A stretch of 64,000 nucleotides of DNA, taken from contig NZ_JAEHOQ010000015.1 of NCBI RefSeq assembly GCF_016239305.1, positions 43,222-107,221 of the forward strand, in the 5' to 3' direction. The stretch is from Proteus vulgaris. GTDB lineage: Bacteria > Pseudomonadota > Gammaproteobacteria > Enterobacterales > Enterobacteriaceae. Position 1 is the first letter of the stretch, and the number at the start of each line of letters is the position of its first letter. Positions 10,226-19,771 of this stretch are shown here, one piece after another. The notes below the pieces were generated by a model. It was not told the origin of the DNA. It did not search any database and saw only the letters and a program-made list of their open reading frames with translations. The translations under genes were made by a program, and so were the position numbers.

Positions 10226-11527
10226 ATGACTCGTCGTGCAATCGGGGTAGAAGAGCGCCCACCATTATTACAAACAATTCCGTTGAGCCTTCAACATCTG
10301 TTTGCAATGTTTGGCGCTACCGTACTTGTGCCAATATTATTTAAAGTTAATCCGGCAACAATATTGTTATTTAACGGGATCGGAACCCTGCTTTATCTCT
10401 TTATTTGTAAAGGACGCATTCCTGCTTATTTAGGTTCAAGTTTTGCGTTTATCTCGCCTGTGCTTTTATTGTTACCATTAGGGTATGAATTAGCACTTGG
10501 GGGATTCATCGTCTGTGGTGTGTTATTTTGTCTTGTGGCAGGTATTGTAAAAATAGCAGGGCGAGGCTGGATTAATGTGATGTTCCCGCCTGCAGCAATG
10601 GGCGCAATCGTTGCCGTTATCGGGTTAGAGTTAGCAGGAACCGCTGCAGGAATGGCAGGTTTATTACCAAGCGCAGATGCACCAGTTGATAATCAAACAT
10701 TGCTTATCTCTATGGTCACTTTAGGTGTCACTATTTTAGGTTCAGTGATGTTTAGAGGATTCCTTGCAATTATTCCTATTCTTATAGGAGTATTAGCGGG
10801 TTATGCACTTTCTTTCTTCTTAGGAGTTGTTGATGTAACGCCTATTAAAGAAGCCAATTGGTTTGCACTACCAACATTCTATTCACCACGTTTTGAATGG
10901 AGTGCTATCTTTATTATTCTGCCTGCAGCATTAGTGGTTATTGCTGAACACGTTGGCCATCTTGTTGTTACAGCAAATATTGTGCAACGTGATTTAATGA
11001 AAAACCCAGGCTTACATCGTTCCATGTTCGCAAACGGTTTCTCTACCATTATTTCTGGTTTCTTTGGTTCAACACCGAATACCACATATGGTGAAAATAT
11101 TGGTGTTATGGCAATTACCAAAGTTTATAGCTCGTGGGTTATTGGTGGTGCGGCAATATTTGCTATCTTATTATCCTGTGTTGGTAAATTAGCCGCCGCT
11201 ATTGCAGCTGTTCCTGTTCCAGTTATGGGCGGAGTATCTTTATTACTTTATGGTGTCATTGGTGCATCAGGTATACGTGTCTTGTTAGATTCAAAAGTGG
11301 ATTACAATAAACCGCAAAATTTGATATTAACTGCCATTATTTTGATTGTTGGTGTGAGTGGCGCCTCAATTCACATTGGTGCGGCTGAATTAAAAGGCAT
11401 GGCGCTAGCAACAGTTGTGGGTATTGTTTTAAGCTTACTCTTTAAATTAGTCAGTATTGTTCGACCTGAATCAGAATTTGTAGATAACACGATTGAATCG
11501 GTTAGTGGTACCGCAAATAAAAAGTAA
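10226..11527 (+). CDS. uraA: Uracil permease UraA
   Basis: Proton-coupled uracil importer of the NCS2 (nucleobase/ascorbate) family, inner membrane, 433 aa. The N-terminus RRAIGVEERPPLLQTIPLSLQHLFAMFGATV is typical. The substrate-site helices carry VVIAEHVGHLV (the essential Glu of TM8) and STPNTTYGENIGVMA (Glu of TM10). About 14 hydrophobic segments are seen. A good GAGAGG ribosome-binding site precedes the ATG. It supplies uracil to Upp, whose gene lies upstream. Confidence 0.96.
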   Translation: MTRRAIGVEERPPLLQTIPLSLQHLFAMFGATVLVPILFKVNPATILLFNGIGTLLYLFICKGRIPAYLGSSFAFISPVLLLLPLGYELALGGFIVCGVLFCLVAGIVKIAGRGWINVMFPPAAMGAIVAVIGLELAGTAAGMAGLLPSADAPVDNQTLLISMVTLGVTILGSVMFRGFLAIIPILIGVLAGYALSFFLGVVDVTPIKEANWFALPTFYSPRFEWSAIFIILPAALVVIAEHVGHLVVTANIVQRDLMKNPGLHRSMFANGFSTIISGFFGSTPNTTYGENIGVMAITKVYSSWVIGGAAIFAILLSCVGKLAAAIAAVPVPVMGGVSLLLYGVIGASGIRVLLDSKVDYNKPQNLILTAIILIVGVSGASIHIGAAELKGMALATVVGIVLSLLFKLVSIVRPESEFVDNTIESVSGTANKK

Positions 11528-11565
11528 TCGATTAAGAGCACCTAAAGCAATATACTGAAAATAAT

Positions 11566-11592
11566 AAAAAGGTGGATAATCTCCACCTTTTT
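11566..11592 (+). terminator. uraA terminator
   Basis: An 11-bp perfect stem (11566-11576 with 11582-11592), 5-nt loop, and a T-run. Symmetric A/T arms mean it could stop transcription from either side. Confidence 0.88.
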
Positions 11593-11812
11593 TATTGTTT
11601 TTTTGTTTTTATGTCATATTAAAAACTAAGATTTTTATTTTTTAAGTATTTAAAACTTAGAAAACTAGGATTAATTCAATCATGATGTTTATTTAAATGA
11701 AATAAATGAGACAATGGATGTCTGTTCTTATGCGAAATAGGCATTTAGTTACTGTTTAAGTGGCATTCGTTTTAAGGTTGGGGAAAGACTTAAAAAAGGC
11801 ATAACGCAATTT

Positions 11813-13018
11813 ATGGAAAAACTCATTGAAATTTATGATTTCATAACATCAAAGCAGATATTTACCACAATATTCTTAGTTGTTGTATTGCTGGTGGTAT
11901 GGTTTCTCGGCAAGATGATTTTCCGTCGAATCGCAAAGCGATTGCTTTTTTTATTTACTGAACTTTCAGATGAAGAGACGATAGAAGACATTGCTAAAAA
12001 GAGTGCCTCTATAGTTGCGGTAACATTAGTTCTTTATATTAATCAGCTATTACCCTCTTTTTCGCATGAGATGAATGTTATCTTTGAGACGGTTGCCCGT
12101 GCTTTTATTATTATCAATATTGCCTCATTGCTTAATAATGCTCTCGATATCTTTAACATTAGGCATGCAAAAAAGGCGTGGCATCGGAATAATTCTATTA
12201 AAGGCTATATTGAAATTGCCAAAATCGTCGTTTGGATAATTTCTTTTATTCTGATCATTGCACTTTTTACTGAACAATCACCACTTATTATTATCTCAAG
12301 CTTTGGTGCCATTGCTGCGGTATTAATGTTTGTTTTTCAACATACTCTTATCTCATTTGTTGCCAATATTCTTATTTCTAACGGTAAAGTTTTAAAACTT
12401 TATGATTGGATAGAACTGCCAAGCAGTAATATCAGTGGTGAGGTGATTGATATCGCATTACACACCATCACAGTACGTAATTGGGATAACACAATTTCAC
12501 GTATTCCGACAAAGGATTTTTTAACAGAAAAATACACTAACTGGCAACCGATGTTTTCATCTGGAGGGCGTCGGATTAAACGTAGCTTTTACATTGACCA
12601 ATCTTCGATTTCATTTGCGACGGAAGAATTAGTTCTTGAATTAAAAAATATCGCGCATCTTCGTAAGAGTATAGAAGCAATGCTGGAAGGCAAAGAAGAA
12701 GAAATTGGTGATATTAATGCATGGTTAGAAACAAAAGGGGTGACCAATCTACAGTTATTTAGAAAGTACATGCTAAATTGGATAAAGATGCGTGGTGATG
12801 TTCGACCAGATATGTATTTAGTGATAAGAACAATGCCACCAACCCCCATGGGATTACCTGTAGAGTTATACTGTTTTACCAGGGCGACAACATGGGTAGA
12901 ATATGAAGAAACACAATCTGAAATTTTTGAGTATATAAATGCATCAGCCAAATATTTTAAGCTTGATATTTATCAGCAACCTTCAGGTAATGATGTCGCG
13001 AAATTAAAATTCAGATAA
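11813..13018 (+). CDS. MscS-family mechanosensitive channel, YbdG/MscM-like
   Basis: Inner-membrane channel that opens under membrane tension, 401 aa. The N-terminal half is hydrophobic (segments at about 15-35, 65-85, 95-110, 145-165, 170-190). The pore helix and MscS beta domain follow, with SGEVIDIALHTITVRNWDNTISRIPT at about 205-230. The C-terminal domain carries SGGRRIKRSFYID near 245 and AWVEYEETQ-like residues near 360, which match E. coli YbdG rather than MscS itself. It sits between uraA and hda, which I recall as neighbours in E. coli, so it looks inserted there. The ribosome-binding site is weak. Confidence 0.85.
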   Translation: MEKLIEIYDFITSKQIFTTIFLVVVLLVVWFLGKMIFRRIAKRLLFLFTELSDEETIEDIAKKSASIVAVTLVLYINQLLPSFSHEMNVIFETVARAFIIINIASLLNNALDIFNIRHAKKAWHRNNSIKGYIEIAKIVVWIISFILIIALFTEQSPLIIISSFGAIAAVLMFVFQHTLISFVANILISNGKVLKLYDWIELPSSNISGEVIDIALHTITVRNWDNTISRIPTKDFLTEKYTNWQPMFSSGGRRIKRSFYIDQSSISFATEELVLELKNIAHLRKSIEAMLEGKEEEIGDINAWLETKGVTNLQLFRKYMLNWIKMRGDVRPDMYLVIRTMPPTPMGLPVELYCFTRATTWVEYEETQSEIFEYINASAKYFKLDIYQQPSGNDVAKLKFR

Positions 13019-13273
13019 TAAAAACATTAATTAAACAAAGAAGACCTTTTTGATTTTATGCTAAATAATTTAAGGTATAGCTTAGCGACTCGTGTAAATA
13101 AACAAAATCAGTTACAGGGCAACTTGAAGTATGAAGAGTTCATAAAATAGGCTATTACGATAATCTTGCTGTTATCTTAATCAGTGTTATGTGCTTTTTT
13201 AATATTGATTCTGACCTTGAGAGAATTTGTGTTAGAATCACCATGTTTATTAAACTATTCAGGTGAGGTGCTT

Positions 13274-13975
13274 CTGAATACGCCGTCACAGCTATCATTA
13301 CCACTATCTCTGCCCGATGATGAGACATTCGATAGCTTTTATGCAGGGGAAAACGCGTCGTTAGTCGCGGCAATCCAAACCGCCATTCATCAATCTCATG
13401 GCAGTTATATCTATTTCTGGTCCCGCGACGGAGGTGGAAAAAGCCATCTATTACATGCCGCTTGTGCTGAACTTTCATTAAAAGGTGATGCCGTTGGGTA
13501 TGTTCCGCTGGATAAACGAGCCTATTTTGTTCCCGATGTCCTTGAAGGCATGGAGCATCTATCATTAGTTTGTATCGATAATGTTCAATGTATTGCAGGC
13601 GATGAAGAGTGGGAACTCGCCTTATTTAATCTTTATAATCGCGTTTTGGAGCATGGTCGAACTTGTTTATTAATTACTGGAGATAGGCCACCTCGCCAAA
13701 TCGAATTACAACTTCCTGATCTTGCCTCTCGACTAGATTGGGGACAAATTTACCGTTTACAGCCATTAAGTGATGAAGAAAAAATTCAAGCATTACAATT
13801 AAGAGCAAAGCTTCGTGGTTTTGAATTGCCTGAAGATGTAGGTCGCTTTGTGTTAAAACGCCTTGATAGAAAAATGCGGACACTCTTTGAAATGCTTGAT
13901 GAACTCGATCACGCTTCTATTGTTGCTCAACGTAAACTCACAATTCCTTTCGTGAAAGATATTCTTAAACTATAG
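13274..13975 (+). CDS. hda: DnaA regulatory inactivator Hda (CTG start)
   Basis: AAA+ protein that works with the DNA-loaded beta clamp to make DnaA hydrolyse ATP, preventing over-initiation. I chose the CTG at 13274: translation from there reads (M)[15 protein letters not shown] and gives 233 aa, exactly the E. coli length, and E. coli hda also uses CTG. AGGTGA lies 7 bp upstream. The frame is open to 13184, but that extension has no counterpart. Visible: clamp-binding QLSLPL at 6-11, Walker A in [19 protein letters not shown], arginine-finger segment [12 protein letters not shown], and sensor-2 [11 protein letters not shown]. The Walker A lysine is canonical here, whereas the E. coli protein as I recall it has Arg. 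Confidence 0.95.
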   Translation: MNTPSQLSLPLSLPDDETFDSFYAGENASLVAAIQTAIHQSHGSYIYFWSRDGGGKSHLLHAACAELSLKGDAVGYVPLDKRAYFVPDVLEGMEHLSLVCIDNVQCIAGDEEWELALFNLYNRVLEHGRTCLLITGDRPPRQIELQLPDLASRLDWGQIYRLQPLSDEEKIQALQLRAKLRGFELPEDVGRFVLKRLDRKMRTLFEMLDELDHASIVAQRKLTIPFVKDILKL

Positions 13976-13976
13976 C

Positions 13977-14017
13977 TTTACCTCAATACTATCCCTCATC
14001 GAATTAGGTGAGGTAAA
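13977..14017 (+). terminator. Possible hda terminator hairpin without a T-run
   Basis: TTTACCTCA (13977-13985) pairs with TGAGGTAAA (14009-14017) right after the hda stop; the 23-nt loop holds a second CCTCA that can pair alternatively. No U-tract follows, so it may be an RNA-stabilising or Rho-linked hairpin. Confidence 0.4.
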
Positions 14018-14110
14018 TAACACAAATTTTCCTCTGTTGTCTAAATAAAACCAATTAAAGATAATGATTTTTCGTTATTTTTAATGGTGATTTTTTGTAT
14101 TAAAAACTAT

Positions 14111-14145
14111 AAAAAAACCGCTTGTCTTTATAAAAGGCAAGCGGT
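14111..14145 (-). terminator. nupG terminator
   Basis: An 8-bp GC-rich perfect stem (14117-14124 with 14138-14145); the seven A at 14111-14117 become the U-tract on the minus strand. It ends the nucleoside symporter gene. Confidence 0.85.
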
Positions 14146-14181
14146 GAGAAATACAAACAATAAAGGAGGAGGGTTAAATAA

Positions 14182-15435
14182 TTAGTGTGCTTCTACTACT
14201 TTGGTTTTCTTCTGAGGTACCAGTAAGAAAATCAGATAAAGTGCAGTAATTGCAACAGTGTAGCCTGTGAAAATTAACCAGAATGATTTCCAGTCAACCG
14301 CACCATTTGTGGTATATAAGTCAATGACCCAGCCACTTAACATTGCACCTAAATAAGTACCAAAACCGTTCACTAAGGTCATAAACATACCTTGTGCAGT
14401 TGAACGATATTGTAATGGGATCTCTTTTTCTAAGAACAGTGAACCTGAAATATTAAAGAAGTCGAAAGCACAGCCATATACAATCATTGATAATAATAAG
14501 ACGATTTGTCCTAATGATGTGTAGTCGCCGTAAGCAAAGAAACCGAAACGTAAAATCCAAGCAATCATACTAAACAAAACGATCGTTTCGATTCTTACAC
14601 GTTTTAGTAACAGAGGTAGGAATAAAATAAAGACGACTTCTGAAATTTGCGAAATGGATAAAAATACAGAAGGATAACGTGCAAAGAATGAATCATCAGC
14701 GTTTGGTAATGCTGCAATATCTTGCAGGAATGGTACACCAAAAGTATTTGTAATTTGCAGAACAGATCCTAACAGTGTTGCAAAGAATAAGAAAACAACT
14801 ACGTTTCTCTTTTTAAAGACTTGCAAAATATTAGAAAGACTAAATGCCACTTCTTCTGTTTTAGCTTCATTATTTTTATCAACAGCTTTTGTTGCAGGTA
14901 AGAACATGGCAAAAACAGCGAGAATAATAGAAGCAATTGCTGCCACAAAGAGTTGATGATAGCTATTACCTAAACCTAAGAAGCTAATAACCCACATAGC
15001 GGCAATAAAACCGACTGTGCCGTAAACACGGATCTTTGGGAAGTAGTTGTTAGGTTCTAAATGTTTTTGCTCTAACAACTCAAAGATGATGCTGTTTGCC
15101 ATTGAAATACTTGGCATAAAGAACAATAAATGCAACAGGGTAGCAAAAAATAACGTGGTGACGGTCGTCATTTGTGACATCAACACTAATGCTAATGCAG
15201 AAAAAATATGCAGGGTAATAAACACCAATTTGCGGTTATTTATTTTATCTGCAATAAATCCCATGATGACAGGTGCGATAAGTGAGGCAAGTCCAAGAGC
15301 ACTGAAAATAAGCCCAACATCACTACCTTTAAAATGCAGTTCTCCAAAGAGGTACGAGGCAAATGTTACCAGCCAAGATCCCCATATAAAGAACTGGAGG
15401 AATGAGACAAGTTTTAATCTAAGTACGATATTCAT
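14182..15435 (-). CDS. nupG: Nucleoside:H+ symporter, NupG family
   Basis: Inner-membrane importer of nucleosides, 12 TM, 417 aa (E. coli NupG 418). I used the ATG at 15435, which follows AGGAAAACAG and reads MNIVLRLKLVSFLQF; the frame extends nine codons upstream with no homologue. Family-typical stretches: FLQFFIWGSWLVTFASY, IRVYGTVGFIAAMWV, and VYGCAFDFFNISGSLF near residue 320. XapB is the close alternative. It is not in this neighbourhood in E. coli, where nupG stands alone elsewhere. It adds nucleoside uptake to a nucleotide-rich region. Confidence 0.88.
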   Translation of the reverse strand: MNIVLRLKLVSFLQFFIWGSWLVTFASYLFGELHFKGSDVGLIFSALGLASLIAPVIMGFIADKINNRKLVFITLHIFSALALVLMSQMTTVTTLFFATLLHLLFFMPSISMANSIIFELLEQKHLEPNNYFPKIRVYGTVGFIAAMWVISFLGLGNSYHQLFVAAIASIILAVFAMFLPATKAVDKNNEAKTEEVAFSLSNILQVFKKRNVVVFLFFATLLGSVLQITNTFGVPFLQDIAALPNADDSFFARYPSVFLSISQISEVVFILFLPLLLKRVRIETIVLFSMIAWILRFGFFAYGDYTSLGQIVLLLSMIVYGCAFDFFNISGSLFLEKEIPLQYRSTAQGMFMTLVNGFGTYLGAMLSGWVIDLYTTNGAVDWKSFWLIFTGYTVAITALYLIFLLVPQKKTKVVEAH

Positions 15436-16078
15436 CTGTTTTCCTATTAGCCTAGCAATCACCCGACACCATAATGATGATTGGTTAGTTTTAATTGCCC
15501 ATAATGTTGGCTATAACGTTGTTTATTTCACATACATCTATAACTTCATTTCACACCGATTAATTGTCATCAAATTAAAAATTAACAATTAAAGAAGAGA
15601 TAGAGTAAATAACAAATTGAAAGTTTATTGCTGTATTGCAGTGTTGTTTAAAATGTATTTTTTTTGTTAATTTCTTTCTTGGATGATAATGAAAAAATAG
15701 AGTAGCAAGAATTTAGTGTTTATTAACTCTGCTATCATATTTTCTGATGTCCATGATATGTAGGAACGCATTTGTGTAAAGAGACTTGAGTCACAATATA
15801 AATGAAACACATGATTATTTTTTTCTTTTTAAGGCGACCTATAGCGGGATAGTGTGATCTTGATAGATTTTTTTAAAAATGATTGTTTATTAGCCATAAA
15901 AAATATGAAGTTGAGATGAATTTTTTTGAAAGCAAAAAGAGATTAATTTTTTTCTGTTGAGGAAATAAAGAACACTTTATTAATTGTGGTACTTACAATT
16001 TAATAACATTTGATGATTTGCTTCTGAATTGAGAAAAGAGAGTAAACGGTTGCGATATTAATGATAAAACAAAAAGAA
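15436..16078. other. Gene-free spacer upstream of nupG
   Basis: About 640 AT-rich bases between the nupG start and the arsC-family terminator. No supported ORF or RNA gene. A TGTGA half-site near 15853 is the only CRP-like trace, without a matching TCACA six bases later. Confidence 0.45.
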
Positions 16079-16115
16079 TAAAGCCTATCTCACACATCGC
16101 AGAGTATAGGCTTTA
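16079..16115 (-). terminator. Terminator of bepA-arsC operon
   Basis: A 10-bp perfect stem (16079-16088 with 16106-16115), 17-nt loop, 28 bp past the arsC-family stop; minus-strand reading ends in a T-rich stretch. Confidence 0.82.
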
Positions 16116-16143
16116 ATTTTCGGATCCTGGTTAAATTCTGGTC

Positions 16144-16500
16144 TTAGCTAAATAACGCTTTCACTTGCTCTGGTGGGCGGCCTAAACGGGCTTTATTCCC
16201 TACAACCACAATAGGGCGTTCAATAAGCTTAGGGTTTTCATGCATTGCTTGAATTAATGCATCTTGTGAAGTTTCGTCAGCAAGTTTGAGCGTTTTATAG
16301 ATTTCTTCTTTTGTACGCATTAATTTTCTTGCATCATCAAACTCCAGCGCTTTAAGAAGTGTTTTCAGTTCTGTTACTGAAGGCGCTGTGTCTAAGTAGA
16401 GGTTAATCTCAGGGGTTACGTGCATTTCTTCTAATAAATGTAAGGTCTCACGGCTTTTTGAACAGCGTGGATTATGATAAATCGTCACTTTCTTGGTCAT
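16144..16500 (-). CDS. arsC: ArsC-family reductase (YfgD)
   Basis: Glutaredoxin-fold protein of the ArsC/Spx group, 118 aa (E. coli YfgD 119). The catalytic-type Cys13 is in HNPRCSKSRETL, and the C-terminal part has the ERPIVVVGNKARLGRPPE stretch with the arginines that bind oxyanion in ArsC. It is commonly annotated arsenate reductase; there is no arsenite pump nearby, so a role in arsenic resistance is unproven. It begins 8 bp after bepA with a good AAGGGA ribosome-binding site, and is thus the second gene of a bepA-arsC operon. Confidence 0.9.
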   Translation of the reverse strand: MTKKVTIYHNPRCSKSRETLHLLEEMHVTPEINLYLDTAPSVTELKTLLKALEFDDARKLMRTKEEIYKTLKLADETSQDALIQAMHENPKLIERPIVVVGNKARLGRPPEQVKALFS

Positions 16501-16508
16501 GTTGTCCC

Positions 16509-17981
16509 TTATTTAAATTGACTGTCTCTTTGCTGTATTTTTCTTAACTGGTCAATACGTGCATCAAAGCGTGCTTGGTCGTTACTGCCCAGTTTAACTT
16601 GTCTGCTTGCATCACCCAAGTAACGGATCGCTGTTTCAAAGTCACCTCGGAGTGCTAAATCTTCCGCATAAGCTGCTAACTCATGGGCTCTATCACCTTG
16701 TTTAGCTGAGTTTTCAGCCATTAATTGCCAGCCAATAGGATCATCTGGATTATCAAATGTATAACGATAAAGTAGGCGATTAGCTTCGTTATATTGTTTA
16801 TTATGTATATAGGAATTTGCTAAGTTAGCAATAATAACCTTGTTATTGGGGTTTTGTTTTAATGCCAATTGCAACCTTGCGACAGCATCATTTGCCCGAT
16901 TTTGTTCTAAATCGATATCTGTCATTGCATCAATAAGCCAAATATTATTAGGTTCTTTTTCTAACATTGGAGCGAGTAATTTTCTTGCGTCATCAAATTT
17001 ACGATCACGAGAGTAAATGAGTATTTGTGCATAATTAGCAGCTAATTTTTCAAGTGCGGTACCATGCTTAAACTGATCAAGCGTGGTTTGAAATGCATTA
17101 TCCGCAGAGGGATTTTTATTTAGCATGGTTAACACACGCATTTTAGCAAACAGAAAATCTGCTGACTGAGGAAGCTGGCGTGCAGGATATTGGCTAGCTC
17201 GGCTTCTTGCATCGGATAATCGGCTATCCGGTAAGGGGTGTGTTAATAACATTTCAGGTGGTTTAGAACTATAGCGAACTTGGTCAGCAAGAATTTGCAT
17301 AAAATCAGGCATCCCTTTGGGATCAAATCCAGCTCGATAGAGTGTTTGTATTCCAATACGATCAGCTTCTTGCTCGTTCATTTGTGTAAATGTGATCATA
17401 TTTTGTTGCATCCCTGCCATACTCCCTGTAAAGGTCGCAAGTCCGGCATTGGGATTAGCCATAAATATCAAAATAGAACCCAATACGCCTGCAAGAGCAA
17501 GAGGGGTTGTTTTTGCCTGATCTTCAAGCATTCGTGCTAAATGACGCTGAGTAACATGCGTGATTTCGTGTGCCATAACAGAGGCTAATTCACTTTCTGT
17601 TCGGCTATAGCGAAAAAGTGCGGAATGTAAAACAATATTTCCCCCAAAATAAGCGAAGGCATTAATATTGGGGTTATTAACTAAATAAAAGTGAAAAGGA
17701 GTTTTTACTGAACTGGCATTAGAAACGAGTTTCTGCCCTAAATTATTAATGTAGTTAGAAAGTAAGGGGTCAAAAACTAATGGTGCACTATTTCGTAGTT
17801 GGCGAGTATAGTACTCACCCATAGCGATTTCTTGATTAATACTTAGCGTTGAACCTGCTGTGGTTCCCATATCAGGTAAAGAGTCTTCAATATCAATCGC
17901 AGCATGCGCTGGCACTACTGATGTTGATAGCAACGCAGAAACAAGAAGCGCGACTAATGGTTTTTTAAGTCTGAGTTTCAT
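16509..17981 (-). CDS. bepA: Beta-barrel assembly-enhancing metalloprotease BepA
   Basis: Periplasmic M48 zinc protease and chaperone that helps LptD and other outer-membrane proteins fold or degrades stalled forms. 490 aa (E. coli 487). Signal peptide about 1-27 (LLVSALLSTSVVPAHA), protease domain with AHEITHVTQRH (HExxH) at about 135-145 and the EADRIG third ligand near 200, then a TPR superhelix from about 305 with ANLANSYIHNKQYNEANR. In E. coli it is under sigma E; I did not find a sigma E promoter here. It is divergent from perM. Confidence 0.95.
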   Translation of the reverse strand: MKLRLKKPLVALLVSALLSTSVVPAHAAIDIEDSLPDMGTTAGSTLSINQEIAMGEYYTRQLRNSAPLVFDPLLSNYINNLGQKLVSNASSVKTPFHFYLVNNPNINAFAYFGGNIVLHSALFRYSRTESELASVMAHEITHVTQRHLARMLEDQAKTTPLALAGVLGSILIFMANPNAGLATFTGSMAGMQQNMITFTQMNEQEADRIGIQTLYRAGFDPKGMPDFMQILADQVRYSSKPPEMLLTHPLPDSRLSDARSRASQYPARQLPQSADFLFAKMRVLTMLNKNPSADNAFQTTLDQFKHGTALEKLAANYAQILIYSRDRKFDDARKLLAPMLEKEPNNIWLIDAMTDIDLEQNRANDAVARLQLALKQNPNNKVIIANLANSYIHNKQYNEANRLLYRYTFDNPDDPIGWQLMAENSAKQGDRAHELAAYAEDLALRGDFETAIRYLGDASRQVKLGSNDQARFDARIDQLRKIQQRDSQFK

Positions 17982-18135
17982 ACAACAGTATCCTGATAGC
18001 TATCTTAACGAAAAATTAATAATTAATGATGTATGATAGCAAAACCTAACGTAAAATCTGTCAAAAGATTATTGCTTATATGAATGAATACATATAGCTC
18101 TATTGTTCTGATTATTATAAAGGATCTTTATTTTC

Positions 18136-19212
18136 ATGCTGGACTTGCTTGTTCAATGGTACAAACGCCGATTTGCTGATCCACAAGTTATCGCCCTTGT
18201 GGTTATCTTAATTGCCGGCTTTTCAATTCTGTACTTCTTTAGTGGCATACTTGCTCCTTTGTTAGTGGCAATTGTACTCGCCTACCTTTTAGAATGGCCA
18301 ACTCATTTACTTGAGAAATTAGGATGTGTCCGAATTTGGGCCGTATCGATAATTCTGACACTCTTTATCGGTATTAGTGCCATCGTTATTTTGATTTTAG
18401 CGCCAACGGTTTGGCAACAAGGGATGACACTGATTTCTGATATCCCAAATATGATCAATAAGTTCAATGCATTTGCACATGAATTGCCAGATCGTTTCCC
18501 TGCATTAATGGATGCGGGTATTGTTGATATGATGGCAGAAAATTTACGCAGTAAGTTCTCAACAGTCGCTGAATCCGTCTTAAAAGTGTCTTTAGCTTCA
18601 TTAATCGGTGTTATCACACTTTCTATTTATCTTATTCTTGTTCCTTTAATGACGTTCTTTTTGCTTAAAGATAAGCAACAAATGCTTAATGCTGTGCGCC
18701 GTGTTTTACCAAAAAACAGAATACTGGCAGCACAAGTTTGGATTGAGGTTAACCAGCAAATTACCAACTATATTCGTGGCAAAGTGACAGAAATGGTTAT
18801 TGTTGGCATCTTTACTTATTTTGTTTTTGCCTTCTTCGATCTACGTTATTCCGTGCTGCTTGCTGTTATTGTAGGTGTCTCTGTTTTAGTGCCTTATGTT
18901 GGTGCTGTTTTAGCGACGATCCCTGTCATTGTCATTGCGCTTTCTCAATGGGGATTAGGCTCTGATTTCTGGGCGTTATTTATCGCCTATCTTGTTGTTC
19001 AAGGATTAGATAGCAACTTATTAGTACCGATTTTGTACTCAGAAGCGGTGAATATGCATCCTTTGGTTATTATCTTATCCGTGATTATATTTGGTGGTAT
19101 GTGGGGATTTTGGGGGGTTTTCTTCGCTATTCCATTAGCAACATTGATAAAAGCAGTATTGCATGCACTACCTGATGAAATTGCAAATGAGCAACATATA
19201 AAGAAAACTTAA
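18136..19212 (+). CDS. perM: AI-2E family transporter PerM
   Basis: Polytopic inner-membrane protein of the AI-2E/PerM family, 358 aa (E. coli 353). About eight hydrophobic segments, with the family core GVSVLVPYVGAVLATIPV at about 250-267 and LDSNLLVPILYSEAVNMHPLVIILSVI. Function is uncertain: the family contains the AI-2 exporter TqsA and Na+/H+ antiporter-like members, and PerM itself was described as a putative permease. It keeps its E. coli position, divergent from bepA. Confidence 0.88.
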   Translation: MLDLLVQWYKRRFADPQVIALVVILIAGFSILYFFSGILAPLLVAIVLAYLLEWPTHLLEKLGCVRIWAVSIILTLFIGISAIVILILAPTVWQQGMTLISDIPNMINKFNAFAHELPDRFPALMDAGIVDMMAENLRSKFSTVAESVLKVSLASLIGVITLSIYLILVPLMTFFLLKDKQQMLNAVRRVLPKNRILAAQVWIEVNQQITNYIRGKVTEMVIVGIFTYFVFAFFDLRYSVLLAVIVGVSVLVPYVGAVLATIPVIVIALSQWGLGSDFWALFIAYLVVQGLDSNLLVPILYSEAVNMHPLVIILSVIIFGGMWGFWGVFFAIPLATLIKAVLHALPDEIANEQHIKKT

Positions 19213-19229
19213 ATATAGTATTGAGTTAA

Positions 19230-19265
19230 TAAAAAAACAGACAGTGAAAACTGTCTGTTGTCTTA
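19230..19265. terminator. Bidirectional terminator between perM and bcp
   Basis: A 10-bp perfect stem (19236-19245 with 19250-19259) with a 4-nt loop; the A-run at 19231-19237 gives a long U-tract on the minus strand for bcp, and a T-rich stretch follows on the plus strand for perM. Confidence 0.88.
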
Positions 19266-19282
19266 TCAATATAGGTATTTAT

Positions 19283-19753
19283 TTACGGATGCTGGGCAAT
19301 ATATTCTAAAACGATTTGATGGTGATTAGTCGTTTTAAAGCTATCAAAAACGTGTTCAATAACACCGTTTTTATCAATTAAGAAACTAGTACGATGAATA
19401 CCATCGTAAGTTTTTCCCATAAATTGCTTTTCTCCCCAAATACCAAATTCTTCTGCAACTTTATGATCTTCATCTGAAAGTAATGTAAAGTTTAACATCT
19501 CTTTTTCAGCGAAACGGGAAAGTTTTTCTGATTTATCTGTGCTAATACCCAATACTTCGACTTTGGCCTTTTTTAATGTGTCCATTTCATCACGTAAGCC
19601 ACAAGCTTGTGTCGTACAGCCTGGTGTCATTGCTTTGGGGTAAAAATAAACGAGCACACGTTGACCAGCGAAATCAGATAAATTAATCATTTCTCCATCT
19701 TGGTCGGGCAGACTGAATTGAGGCGCCTTTTCACCGGCTTTTAATGGGTTCAT
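19283..19753 (-). CDS. bcp: Thiol peroxidase Bcp (atypical 2-Cys peroxiredoxin)
   Basis: Thioredoxin-dependent peroxiredoxin that reduces H2O2 and organic hydroperoxides. From the ATG at 19753 (GGAG nine bases upstream) it is 156 aa, the E. coli length; five more codons are open upstream without a ribosome-binding site. Peroxidatic Cys46 and resolving Cys51 are in PGCTTQACGLRDEM; WGEKQFMGKTYDGIHRTSFLID is the typical C-terminal part. It follows gcvR by 18 bp, forming the gcvR-bcp operon seen in E. coli. Confidence 0.96.
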   Translation of the reverse strand: MNPLKAGEKAPQFSLPDQDGEMINLSDFAGQRVLVYFYPKAMTPGCTTQACGLRDEMDTLKKAKVEVLGISTDKSEKLSRFAEKEMLNFTLLSDEDHKVAEEFGIWGEKQFMGKTYDGIHRTSFLIDKNGVIEHVFDSFKTTNHHQIVLEYIAQHP

Positions 19754-19771
19754 TTGGTCATTCTCCATTTT

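Noticed and set aside
13184..13273. Upstream 30-codon extension of hda (ATG at 13184)
   Set aside because: It has no homologue in Hda proteins, reads as a hydrophobic, Leu-rich tail, and the CTG at 13274 gives the exact E. coli length with a good ribosome-binding site.
15840..15870. CRP site upstream of nupG
   Set aside because: Only one TGTGA half-site; no TCACA six bases on, and it is more than 400 bp from the start.
16144..16500. Arsenic resistance operon
   Set aside because: The ArsC-family gene stands with bepA, with no arsB, arsR or acr3 nearby; it is the conserved yfgD gene.
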